A stretch of DNA of 59,798 nucleotides from Tieghemiomyces parasiticus. Its lineage: Eukaryota > Kickxellomycota > Dimargaritomycetes > Dimargaritales > Dimargaritaceae. A program made the translations under genes and the position numbers. The notes below the pieces were generated by a model that was not told where the DNA came from, ran no database searches, and was given only the letters and a program-made list of their open reading frames with translations. Where the stretch lies: NCBI GenBank assembly GCA_027575765.1, contig JANBPT010000185.1:1-59798 (forward strand). Direction: 5' to 3'. Positions 33,646 through 43,820 of the stretch are shown here, piece after piece; the first letter of the stretch is position 1, and each line of letters opens with the position of its first letter.

Positions 33646-34358
33646 GGCGTGAAGCTAACGGAATGTGCAAGGAAATGTGTCTTATCGTTGGGACGGAAAG
33701 GTAGGTAAAGCGGGTTCATGTACTGGGACCTTTGAGCTCCCCCCTCTCAAAATACGAGGGGAGACACAAGGGGCCTACCTTTCTCTCCAATAGGCCAACC
33801 TCGAGCCATAAACGGAGCAGCGCAGGACGGTCAGCCGAAACCAGTCCCGGTTCTGGTTGCATTGCGGCCACGCGTCCACACATCGATGGGGGGGGCTCCA
33901 TAGAAGCGACTGCCAGTGTTGTAAGGGCTATTCTGAGGACCCTTGCTTTATCAGCTTACCAGGGAATTGCCAGGCCTTGTATATAAAGCGTAGGTTGTCG
34001 TAGAAACTGTCCCCTAATTAATGCACCGTGGGACGATCATATTGGTATTTCTAATGTGCCCTGGTTGCCGAGTGGGGGGGGGGGTGGGGGGTTCGGCCCT
34101 GATCCAGTGGTCTCTTCTGCCAATATATATTTACTTTTGTCCTGATGGGGAATTGCGTACTTTATGGAAAATAAAAACGTCGCGGCCGATGGCCAGGTCC
34201 GAGTTAAGAGTGGGAGATCAAAAGGTTGAGGGGCGGCGAGAAGGAATGGCAGCCGGGGTTGGCACGAGTGAAAAAAAAAGAGGAGAGAGTGGGGTGGGAT
34301 GAGGGAAAAGATAGTGTTAATTAGAAAACAGTACCGCAGGGCGAGATGGCCTGGGGGC
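33646..34358. other. TAH18 promoter and Rab GDI 3' flank
   Basis: No gene seen. A long guanine tract interrupted by one T lies at about 34074-34091, and an A-rich tract at about 34271-34279. The G tract lies in the DNA downstream of the GDI stop; on the GDI sense strand it is a C tract. Confidence 0.45.
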
Positions 34359-36246
34359 TTAGTTATCACCCTGGGCCAGAGTCTCCTGTTCCTCCTCCTG
34401 ACGAGGCCGGCGCTTGAGTACAAGATCCTGACCAGCGACGCGCTGGTAGATATCGCGAATATCATCAAAGATGGACACGAAGTTGGAGCTGGCGTCGTAG
34501 GATTTGGAGATGAAGACCTGGTCGGCCTTGCCGTCGGCCAAGGGTACGTTGAGGTTGGATACGGCCACGAACTTGGCCTCGATAGGGCCCAGCAGCTCGA
34601 GGCCCGGTAGAATCTCCTTCTCAGGGATCTCGGTTTCAACGATGGTCGACACGATGGCCAGGTAGTAGCCCTTGGCGCACACGTTGTGGGTGGAAGATAC
34701 GCACGCCACATAAATGTCGTTCTTGCGCTTAACCTGCTTCTGTGGGATGATAATCTGTACCGAGTTAACGTCGCCCGTGTTGGGGATCGGGTGCTTGAGC
34801 AGGCAGATGGCGCGGATCACCCGGCCCACGGACTTGACCCTGTCAGTGAAGTAGGAGGGGTCACCAATGACCTGCTTCGCGTAGGCCTTCTCGTCACCGC
34901 TGCGGATGCCCTTGAACTTGCCGTCCTCGTCGTAGAGGACTTCGCTGACGGGCTTGTCCAGCATGTAGGTACCGCCATAGATGGCGCTCAGGCGGGCGAA
35001 GCCCTGGGGCAGTTCGCCTAGGCCGTACAGCGGGTAAATATAGGGGCTCTTGCCGTAGCGTGCGATGGAGGAGGCGTACAACACCAGACGGGTGTGAGTC
35101 TCACGAGCGGGGCGGTGCAGAAAGTCGTCGTCGGTATGGAGAGCCATGGCGTGGCCCAGGAAGTCTTGGGTACCGGCCTCCAGGTTGAATTTCTTGAACA
35201 CGTCAATCATCTGCATACGATCCAGATCAACCCCCTGGTGGGTGGATGGGTCGTCGTCCCGCCAGTTCTGCACAAACTCGAGGAACTTCTTAAGGCGGCG
35301 CTTTTCGAAGAGGCCCACGAGCGGGGTGGTCACGGCCTCCATCTCGGTGGCAGGCACCTTGGAGATACGGCCGTCGCGGTAGACGTAGGAGCCCTCGATC
35401 TGCTTGAATTCGAGGTAGCGGGTCACATCGGTGTGGGTGAGCACGCGTACCAGCTCCTCGTTGGCCATCATGAACTTAGGGATCAGGTCGATGTTCCAGT
35501 CGCGGTCACGGCCGAACTGGGCCGGCGGCTCCTCGCCCTGGCGGAAACGACGGTAGAGCTGGGTCAGGTTGAGACTGGCACTCTCGCCGCCGTAGTAGTC
35601 GTTCCGGTCGATGTGCAGGACCTTCTTGCCCTCGACGGAGAGCAGGCCCGAAAGCACGCATTCGGTGAGGCCAGTACCCAGCACGATGACGTCGTATTCT
35701 TCCTCCTGGGTGGCGGGGACGAAGCATATGGGGCGAGGAGGTGAATTAGAGGGGAAAAGTCAGCAGTGTAGGTGGCTGAGAAGCCGGCCAAGGACGAGGT
35801 TGCGGCCTCATCCTATTGACTGGGTTCCGGATGGGCCGGGGAGGCGGCCCGCTATCGTTATGGGTTACCCGCTCCTGGTGGCAGCAGCACAATGGGGAAT
35901 TAAGTAACAGATGAGGTGGCTACGTCAAGAATAAGGTAGCCATAGTCGGCGTCAAGAAGGCTCGGAACGACAGCCCGCAGACCCGGCGCGCACCCTCCCC
36001 CCCAGTAGTGAACCGACAGGTGCGGTAGGTGGTGACTCTGAGGGCAGATGAGGCGCGCGACGGGATGGGTTCTGGGCACGTATAGACTCCGCCACAGGGC
36101 CGAGGGGATGATGAGAGCGTTCGAGGGATCCTCGGCAACCGTTCGCCAGCCTGAAGCAGGCTTGTCTGCGACCCCCCTTTAAGAGCGAGTGCCCGACGTA
36201 GGATGGCGCGGCTGCCAGGAAGGTGACAAGTCCGGATGCTTACCAT
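34359..36246 (-). CDS. GDI1: Rab GDP-dissociation inhibitor (GDI), 449 aa, start codon alone in exon 1
   Basis: GDI extracts GDP-bound, prenylated Rab GTPases from membranes and recycles them in vesicle traffic. Exon 1 codes only ATG (36246-36244), followed directly by GTAAGC. A 538-base intron ends CCCAG, and exon 2 (35705-34359) starts GAG GAA GAA TAC, giving [20 protein letters not shown], the canonical GDI N-terminus with the GxGxxxC nucleotide-fold motif. Further family motifs are [50 protein letters not shown] and GGTYMLDKP. Without the intron the protein would lack a start codon, since no ATG lies in frame before the motif. Length matches GDI of other eukaryotes (about 447). It is divergent from the SRPK gene, 2.1 kb away. 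Confidence 0.95.
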
Positions 36247-38366
36247 GGTAAAGCGCGAGTAGGTTGGTGGGGGGGATGCGAAGGGGAAGGGGTACAGTAG
36301 CGTTACAAATTAGGCACAAGTACAGGTGGAGCAATGGAGGCCGTTAAAGCAATGAGGGGTGATGGAGGAAGCCTGAAGGTCGGGGGGTTAGGTGACCGGC
36401 ACTGGGGACAGTACTTGCTGCAAAGGCGAGAGGGGGCAGCAGCGTAGTGACGGGGGCGGAGGAGGCTCTGTCCATATCCAGGCCACATCGGTCCGTGCCA
36501 GGGCCAATACTTTCCTGCGGGGCAACCAGGGTCTCCTTGGGCCCCGGATTAGTGGCTGGGGAAGGAGGGGCAGTGGGGCGGGGGAGGGAACTGGCGCCAG
36601 CGTGTTCGTAGCCATTGATAATTTACCCTGTGACTCCCGCCCCTCTTTACGCACCGTTCTCATATCCCCCCGCCGCCAGCTGCTTTACCCCCCTCCCCCC
36701 CAGGGGCTGATATCGTACGAGGCGGAACGAGCAACTCCCTAACGACGCTAGATCCCGCCTATTAGGATCGAAGCTGCCGGTGGATCTACGCAGGCACCGT
36801 CACCTGCACTGTCGTTGCTCACTTACTATATTGCGTGTGCTCTCAGTGAAGGACAAGAGTCAGTGTCAGACACGGCAAGTCAACCGGTACAAGAGTTGGG
36901 ACCATTCACCGCAGCTGGGCGCTCAGGTTTAGACTCATCATCAGGACCGAGGCTTAAGCCCTGGTTGTCGTCCAGCCGAAGTTTGCCAAAGCGGAATACG
37001 AGCCCTCAATTCGTATGCCCATTTTCAAGGCTACAATGCCACAGATATCTCCATTGTGGACCAACTGTGGCACTGCTACCTTCTACCTCTGGCCCAACCA
37101 TCAGTTTCAAGTGACGAACTTGCCTGTGTGTGGCTTATCGTTCCCTTGAAAGTGGCATTCTGAAGCTGCCGCCCGCTGGCCAACAGCCGTGAGCCTGGCA
37201 GAGATCCTGTAAAACTCGAGACATAATACGGCCGCCAGGCGATCGCAAGCTTTCAGGGTCCAATCCAGCGGTTTGACGGCCTTTGATACTAAGGGACTAG
37301 CGCCAAATGGCCGAGTAGTCCGTTCGGATGGAAATAAAAAAATATCATAGATTGTCACTAGAATTCAGTTGAACCCCACTTTCTGTGCCACCCGTAACAG
37401 ATCCCTCCTGGCACTGGCCATGCAACTGGGTCAACAAACCAGGTCAGTGCACCTCTAGAGTGCAACGGTAAAAAAAACAACCGTGTCGATCATCTCAAGC
37501 AGGGATAGGTTTGCTCCATTGCCATATGGTGCCGTGAAAATGTCCGTCAACATTGACAGCAGACGCATCTCCTAGCCTTTGTTGGGTGGCTGGTTTTCGG
37601 GTCAGGTAGGCTTGGGATATTTACTAGTTGTGGGGCTCCCGTTCAATTTCTTCCCCCCACGTCCACTTTGTGAGCAAAGGTGTGGCAAGTTGACCAGGAT
37701 AGGGTCTCCTGTCAGACTTGCACGTCTATTAAGACGGGTTCGGGCTGCCCACGCCTCACCTCCCATCTTCACGTCAACCGGCCCCATGTCCATTGGGGGG
37801 GCTATCTCCCGGACTCGTCATAATGAGCCTACGTGGGAGCAGGCAAACGCGCCTCCCACTGCATCATAACCTTTGGATCCTAGGCGCTGGACGCGGCCTT
37901 CTTCCAGAGAGCCATTGCCATCCAGGACCTTCCATTCCACCCCGGCTCTCCGCCGGCGTTTTATCTCCCAGCAGCATCTGGTCGCCTAGCCGCTCCACTC
38001 CCTGGCCTGCGTACACGCCACCAGGCGGTCTCCTCTATGCACAGCGCCTAGGGTCCGCACGACTGATGTGCCTGTCCCGCCTGGCTTTTCCAAAGCCACA
38101 CCCTGCTCTGTGTCAGTTGGCCACGCCCTCCCTCCGTGTCACACTATCTGCTTCCGATTATTCGTACTTCTTTTTGCCGGACGCCCGTTCGCCGCTGATT
38201 TTCTACGGCACTCTCCCCCGCGTGTACCTTGGCGTCGCTCATTGCTCTTTGATCACGGCTTCGCTGATTAGTGCCGACCTCGTCACCGCCTTCTCTCTCG
38301 ACTGTGCCCTGTCCCATTCCCTGCCTACCCTGCACCTCCCCCCTCGCATCCCTCCGACACACCACC
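36247..38366. other. divergent intergenic region, GDI to SRPK
   Basis: It contains both promoters. Bases from about 37880 to 38366 are strongly pyrimidine-rich on the plus strand and stay open in the SRPK frame, probably its 5' leader. No other gene is supported; short ORFs at 36815-37114 and 37579-37869 have no recognisable features. Confidence 0.5.
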
Positions 38367-39977
38367 ATGGCCAACCCGACCACCCCCTCTTCCGACCCTC
38401 ACGATTCGGACGACTTTGAGGACGTGTCCGGCGGCGAGGAAGACGTGTCTGACTACTGCAAGGGCGGCTACCATGCCGTTCGGCTGCAGGACCAATTCAA
38501 GGACGGCCGGTACACGGTGGTGCGCAAGTTGGGCTGGGGCCACTTCTCGACCGTCTGGCTCGCGCGGGACGGGGAGCGCGATCGGTATGTGGCTCTCAAG
38601 GTAGTCAAGTCGGCCAAGAACTACACTGAGGCCGCCCAGGACGAGATCCAGCTCTGCGACAAGGTGGCCCGGACGGACCCGACCGCTCCCGGTCACCTCC
38701 ACGTGGTGGAACTGCTGGACCACTTTATGCACTATGGCCCCAACGGCGCCCACGTCTGCATGGTGTTTGAGGTGTTGGGCGAGAATCTCCTCAGCCTCAT
38801 TCGTCGTTATCGGAAACGCGGTGGTCTCCCGGTACCCTTGGTCAAGGACGTCGCCCGCCAGATCCTTCTGGGCCTCGACTACATGCACGAGGCCTGCCGG
38901 GTGATTCACACCGACATGAAGCCCGAAAACGTTCTGGTTGCTATCCCGAATGTCGAGGTCATGATCCGCCAGCAGTTGGGCCTGGCTCCTACGCCTGCCG
39001 TCACCAGTGATGAAGCCGCCCCAGCCGAGTCTCTCACCAACCTGCCACGGGCCCGTGTGGTTGAAGCTCCTGCCCCCGCCGCGCCTGCCGCTCAGGTTTC
39101 GTCCTCAAGCCAACGGTTCACCGGTGCGGGCCCTCAGGGGCCGGGCAACGGATTCAGCTTCGGAGGCCAGCCTCCTGCTTCCACCACGGCAGCTACGGCG
39201 ACCAATCCCACCGTGACCACCACAGAAGTCCTGGAACGTACCCTGGACGACATTACAATTTCCGGGCTGAATTCTGCCAAGGCCGACGAGGCGAATAGAC
39301 GGCCAGCCAGCCCGCAGATCACTGTATCCCAGGAACTCAGCGCCAACCCCGCGCTTCTGCCACCGCTCACGGACTCACCCGCCGACGCGGCCCGGACTAT
39401 GGGCGATGAAGGGACGCGGGCGTCAGACCACGCGCGGACAGCAGCGGCCCAGGCGGTAGCCGATAGTTTTATCCAGGTCAAGATTGCCGATCTGGGTAAC
39501 GCGTGCTGGGTGCACAAGCACTTTACTGAGGACATCCAGACTCGGCAGTACCGGTCGCCCGAGGTGATCCTTGGGGCCAAATGGGGCCCCACGGCTGACG
39601 TGTGGAGCCTAGCCTGCATGGTATTCGAACTCATCACGGGTGAGTTCCTGTTCCAGCCCCGGTCGGGGAAGAAGTACGACAAAGACGACGATCATCTCGC
39701 GCTCATGATAGAAACCCTGGGCCCATTCCCACGCGCTCTGGCCCTCGCGGGCAAGTACTCCCGCGACTACTTTAACCGGAGCGGCCAGCTGCGACACATT
39801 TCCCGGCTCCGGCCCCAGTCCATCGCCGAGCGGCTGATCGATGAGTTTGGCTGGTCTAAGCTGGACGCCGAAGAACTTGAGGGGTTCCTTACTCCCATGC
39901 TTCATTTGAACCCCGATCGACGGGCGCGGGCCCGTGACATGCTCAACCACGGGTGGCTGCGTCAGCCCTCGCTCTAG
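38367..39977 (+). CDS. SR-protein kinase (SRPK/Dsk1/Sky1 type), 536 aa
   Basis: SRPKs phosphorylate Arg/Ser dipeptides of splicing and mRNA-export factors. The ATG (caccATGg) at 38367 follows a CT-rich leader. The N-terminus has an acidic stretch, then YCKGGYHAV and the kinase lobe: LGWGHFSTVWLARD (ATP loop), ALKVVKSAKNYTEAA (catalytic Lys), and VIHTDMKPENVL near residue 181. HTD in place of HRD is the SRPK hallmark. The lobes are split by a spacer of about 175 residues (roughly 195-368), low-complexity and rich in Ala, Pro, Ser and Thr. The kinase resumes with KIADLGNACW (about 372), TRQYRSPEVILGAKW and TADVWSLACMVFELITG, and ends with DMLNHGWLRQ. DLGNACW and the split kinase confirm the SRPK family. 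Single exon; convergent with Mad3. Confidence 0.96.
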   Translation: MANPTTPSSDPHDSDDFEDVSGGEEDVSDYCKGGYHAVRLQDQFKDGRYTVVRKLGWGHFSTVWLARDGERDRYVALKVVKSAKNYTEAAQDEIQLCDKVARTDPTAPGHLHVVELLDHFMHYGPNGAHVCMVFEVLGENLLSLIRRYRKRGGLPVPLVKDVARQILLGLDYMHEACRVIHTDMKPENVLVAIPNVEVMIRQQLGLAPTPAVTSDEAAPAESLTNLPRARVVEAPAPAAPAAQVSSSSQRFTGAGPQGPGNGFSFGGQPPASTTAATATNPTVTTTEVLERTLDDITISGLNSAKADEANRRPASPQITVSQELSANPALLPPLTDSPADAARTMGDEGTRASDHARTAAAQAVADSFIQVKIADLGNACWVHKHFTEDIQTRQYRSPEVILGAKWGPTADVWSLACMVFELITGEFLFQPRSGKKYDKDDDHLALMIETLGPFPRALALAGKYSRDYFNRSGQLRHISRLRPQSIAERLIDEFGWSKLDAEELEGFLTPMLHLNPDRRARARDMLNHGWLRQPSL

Positions 39978-40293
39978 CTCGTTCCGCCGGAATCCTCCAG
40001 GAGAAGACTCTTTTTTATTTTTTTTAGTGGCGAGGTCGAGATGGAAGAAGCATCAACCTATGCAAGCGATTGACATGGTCCAAGTTAATATATATATTGA
40101 TACCTCATTGCATCGCTGCTTATCGGGGAACCACCGTGCGTTCGCTTGCTCTAGGGTCGTAGGGTTCAGTGCGCATGTTCAGCTGGACCAGTAGGTCGAG
40201 GCGGGAAGCTGGGTGAGGGAATCAGTAGGACGATGGTTTTTATATATGTAAAGGGATGCGTGATGATGTAGAATGGACGGTGAGAGGGCTCAA
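39978..40293. other. convergent 3' regions, SRPK and Mad3
   Basis: A T-rich stretch at about 40010-40027 lies just after the SRPK stop and may act in 3' end formation. Nothing else is seen. Confidence 0.5.
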
Positions 40294-41658
40294 CTAGAAG
40301 GCCTGCCGCCGGGTCATAGCGCGTAGCTCTTCAAGGGACAGGTCAGTGTTGTGCTGCCGACACCACTTCAAATGCAGTACAAAGTATTCCGGGCGGTGAG
40401 CTGGGTTGTCAGGCGTAACGGGTAAATTGTCGTCCGGCGGGCTGAGGCGCAGTCCATGCCCGGTCGGATTATACCCGATCCAGCCGTAAGGAACTACGGG
40501 ATCCACCGTCCCGCCAACGATAGGCGCCGCCTCGATGGCAGTGGTTAACCTGGTTTCCTTGTCCTGCGGGAGAGATGCACCGTGGCCCATCGCTGGCGGG
40601 GCGTCGTAGGAATCGGCGGCCACGACGGGCGTCTCGGCGTCCATAAAAATATCGATTTTGCCGCCCTCGGCCAACCCCGGCCGTACCCGACCGGATTGGG
40701 GCAGCTTGGCACCCGCCCAAGACGTGGCGTCCCGGATATTTTCCTTGCGCCGGGACAGCTGCGTCCCGAAATCGGCCCACGGGCCTTCCTCAGAACCATT
40801 TCGGCCGAGACGACCTCCGCTGGGCTCTTCCTCCGGCGCCCCCGCCGTATCGGTGAAAATACTGAGGTTGGAGCGGGGGACCTCCGCGGTAGGGCGGGAA
40901 ACGAGCGGGACACCACCCGGCCGCGGTCCACCCGCTAGGGGTTTGCGGGTTAGCGGGCCTCCTCGTGAGCTACGGCCAGCTCCTCGAGTCGGAGCAGTGA
41001 GCGCGTCTACCTCATCTTTCTCCTCATCTGAGTGGTCCGCCCGGTAGGCCATCCGCCGTTGAAATTCGCCATGACGTTGCCGGAGGCGACTGGCCGGCTG
41101 GGCCCGGCGGTGGATCCCCAGTTGATAGGCCTGGTCGGCGGCTTCGTACTTACCCAGACGTTCCAACAGCCGGGCCTGCTCCTCGTAGTACATGGCCAGA
41201 TCTTGGCCGATCCCCTTGGCGGCCAAAAACCGGAACAGTTCCTCCTGGCCGCCGTCACGGACTTGTTCGACGTAGAGAAGCCAAAGCCGGAGGTAGCGGG
41301 GATCGTTAAGGTAGCGATCATCATCCTGGAAACAGCGCGTGGCGCGCTCGACGAGTGGACGAAGTTGCGAGGCCTGGTTGTGGCCCTGTGGGAAGTTTTC
41401 GAGGGTCCAGCGGACATACCGGTGGTACACGTCGAGCGGGTCCTCATCGTCAGCCACGTTGATACGGCCCACCTCAGCTTCGAAGGCCCGCTGCTGGTCG
41501 TCCAGGAGGCACTGTCGACTAGCATCGTCCTGGCCAAAGATCTCGGCCAGTTTAGCCGCGCTGCGCCCTTGCCGTCTCGGCTGGATGTTCTCCTTCTGGC
41601 CCTCAAACTGAGAGAAATCGGCGGCCGCGCTGTAGTCGTCCTGTAATGCTTCGTTCAT
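40294..41658 (-). CDS. mad3: spindle checkpoint protein Mad3 (kinase-less BubR1), 454 aa
   Basis: Mad3 is part of the mitotic checkpoint complex that blocks APC/C-Cdc20. The ordered motifs are complete: KEN box 1 (GQKENIQP, residues 22-24); the TPR domain of the Mad3/BUB1 family (about 60-190) with DPLDVYHRYVRWTLENFPQG, DPRYLRLWLLYVEQ and YEAADQAYQLGI; a disordered middle; KEN box 2 (RRKENIRD, residues 305-307); and a C-terminal GLEBS-like Bub3-binding motif, LSLEELRA (about 440-447), right before the stop. No kinase domain follows, so this is Mad3 rather than Bub1 or animal BubR1. Single exon. The start at 41658 is the first ATG and puts KEN box 1 at the usual distance. It is divergent from the PCI-domain gene. 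Confidence 0.95.
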   Translation of the reverse strand: MNEALQDDYSAAADFSQFEGQKENIQPRRQGRSAAKLAEIFGQDDASRQCLLDDQQRAFEAEVGRINVADDEDPLDVYHRYVRWTLENFPQGHNQASQLRPLVERATRCFQDDDRYLNDPRYLRLWLLYVEQVRDGGQEELFRFLAAKGIGQDLAMYYEEQARLLERLGKYEAADQAYQLGIHRRAQPASRLRQRHGEFQRRMAYRADHSDEEKDEVDALTAPTRGAGRSSRGGPLTRKPLAGGPRPGGVPLVSRPTAEVPRSNLSIFTDTAGAPEEEPSGGRLGRNGSEEGPWADFGTQLSRRKENIRDATSWAGAKLPQSGRVRPGLAEGGKIDIFMDAETPVVAADSYDAPPAMGHGASLPQDKETRLTTAIEAAPIVGGTVDPVVPYGWIGYNPTGHGLRLSPPDDNLPVTPDNPAHRPEYFVLHLKWCRQHNTDLSLEELRAMTRRQAF

Positions 41659-42193
41659 GTTGGTGGTCGCTTAAGGAGTGGGGAGGTTACGTACGAGGTA
41701 GGGCGGTTGAGGGCCAAGGTTGGGGTTTGCCCGGCATTCGGCAAGGAAGAGATGGGCTGCGGTGGCCAAGCAGAGTACAGACGGGCGTAAAAGATACCGG
41801 TTATAGCGGGGGGAAGGCTAAGGGAGGGAGGGGAGCGAATCCGAACTCCGACCCCACAACAGACGCCCCCACAGAGACTCAATCGGTCAATTTGCCTCGA
41901 GACCGCAGGGGTAAACAAGCGCCTTCCCCCCCCCCTCGGCGACTGATGTCTTAACGAAGGGGACCGCACGAATCTCGCCATCAGCTTCGCCTGCGGCTCA
42001 AGGTTCCATGGTGCCCAATGAACGGCCAGCCTGCCCATTCGCCTCACAATAATTATGAATTACCTCCCATGCAGCCATCCTGGTCCCACGATTTTCGTTA
42101 CATTGCCGCATCCATCTCATTAACACCCTTCCCCGATGTGAACAGCCCCTTCTTTGTACCGGATACACGCTAGCTCCACCGACTTCATTTCCC
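41659..42193. promoter_or_regulatory. bidirectional promoter, Mad3 and PCI-domain gene
   Basis: The 535 bases between two divergent start codons must hold both promoters. It is AT-poor with a C run near 41926-41938. No clear TATA box was found on either side. Confidence 0.55.
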
Positions 42194-43820
42194 ATGGCCA
42201 ACAGCGAAGTAGCCCAGCTGGCCTATGGCGACTTGCAGGTCTTTCTGACCGAGTTCGGCGTGGCGGTTCGGCAGCGGGATACGAACCGGCTGTTGAACAT
42301 GCTCTGCACTGAGGCGGAATGGTGCGATGGGCTAGCTGTGGTTCCAGCGGACCTCCCGCGGTACCCGCTGTTCAAAGCCTCCCCTCACAACACCAACCTC
42401 CAGCAACTTTCTGAGTCTGCCATCGACGAGCGGCCATACCGAAAGTTGGCACTGGTCTACGCGCGCTACCTCATGGACGTGGCACTCCCACCCGACGGGA
42501 CGACAGGCCGGACGGAGCTGACTTTCAGCCGGCCGATGGATCTCCTGAACCAGCTATATACCCTGTTCAAGGCCCCCGACGGGGTGTGGCTGACGCCTGT
42601 GATCCAAAAGTGGGCCACGCTTACCGTCAAGGCGGCCCTCCGGCTAGACCGTGCGGCTCATCACCCCGGTCACTACCCGCACGCCAACGCAGTCGCCCAA
42701 ATCCTGAGTCGCCTAGTCCGCCTGGCGACGGGTAGCGAAGCGACGTTGGGTAATACCCGGCTGCGTGCCACCTTGCAATTGGCCAACCTCACCTTCCGTA
42801 CCTACTTCTTCGTCCGCGCCCAGAGACTGTGTCAGGCCATCATCAATAACATCTCCAAGGCCGAGGTAAACCCCAGGAATTTCCCGATGAACCAGTTCGT
42901 AACCTACAAGTATTACCTGGGTCGGTACTACCTGTTCAAACACCACATGTCGTGGGCCCGGACCGAGCTGTTGGAGGCTATGGCGACGTGTACCCAGCGG
43001 CCTTCCGCCGAACCGAACCGCTGGCGCATCTTTTTCCATCTCACCGTGGCCAGCCTGGCCACCGGGTGGCTACCTAGTTCGTCGCTACTACGTCGATATA
43101 GTGCGTTTGTGCCCTTGTTCTCCCCGCTGATCCGTGCCTACCGCAACGGACAGGTCGCGCAGTTCATGCGGTTGTGTGACCAGGCCAGCGACCTTCTCCT
43201 ACCCTCTGGCACCCATTACCTCCTCCGGGAACGCTGCCTTATTATTATCTACCGAAACCTCTTCCGCAATGTGTAAGTCTTAGCCCCAATGGACCACGTT
43301 GGTCGTCCAGTCACTTTGTGTACTGCGGCTCAGGAATCGTCTACCGTTGATTTAGTAACGACTGCATACCCTATTGACCCGGCCGATCCTCACCACCCCC
43401 CCTCTACTCCATTCAGATTCCGACTTCGAGTGGATACATCCGCCGACAAGGTTCACTTCATGACCTTTGCGGACTTGGCAGCCGCCACAAGATTCGCCGC
43501 CGAGGACCCCGACGTCGACGAGGATGAGATTGAGAGCCTACTTGCCTCACTGGTCTCCCAGGTAAGTGGCGATGGCCACGGTCGATGCCACTATAGATCG
43601 GTGACGACCACCCTTCATAGCCCCCTAACTTGCACGGTGGTACTAATCAAGGCGACTATTATCCGGCGTCTGCTCACCCTCTCCACTCCCGGTGCGGCGT
43701 GACTTGCAACTCACGCGGTGCCAACAGGGTTACATTCGGGGCAATATCAACTTCCTGCGCCGGATTATCATTCTAAGTAAGAGGGATCCATTTCCCCGGA
43801 TCTCCTCACTGGGTCAGTAA
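42194..43820 (+). CDS. PCI-domain protein, Thp1/PCID2-Csn12 family, 438 aa, 3 exons
   Basis: This family includes yeast Thp1 and animal PCID2, the PCI subunit of TREX-2, which links transcription to mRNA export at nuclear pores; Csn12 is a close relative. Exons are 42194-43272, 43417-43561 and 43728-43820. The first exon appears to end in TAA, but GTAAGT there is a donor: splicing gives YRNLFRNV-FRLRVDTSADK. The second join gives ESLLASLVSQ-GYIRGNINFL and a tail DPFPRISSLGQ, matching the family's winged-helix end. TPR-like helices (TYFFVRAQRLCQAIINNIS, VTYKYYLGRYYLFKHH) precede the PCI core. All phases agree. The winged-helix half exists only in the spliced form. Whether it is the Thp1/PCID2 or Csn12 type cannot be settled by eye. 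Confidence 0.92.

Noticed and set aside
37793..38366. In-frame N-terminal extension of ORFs before the SR kinase
   Set aside because: The sequence is a CT-rich leader; the family-like protein starts at the ATG in good context at 38367, and the extension begins at a GTG.
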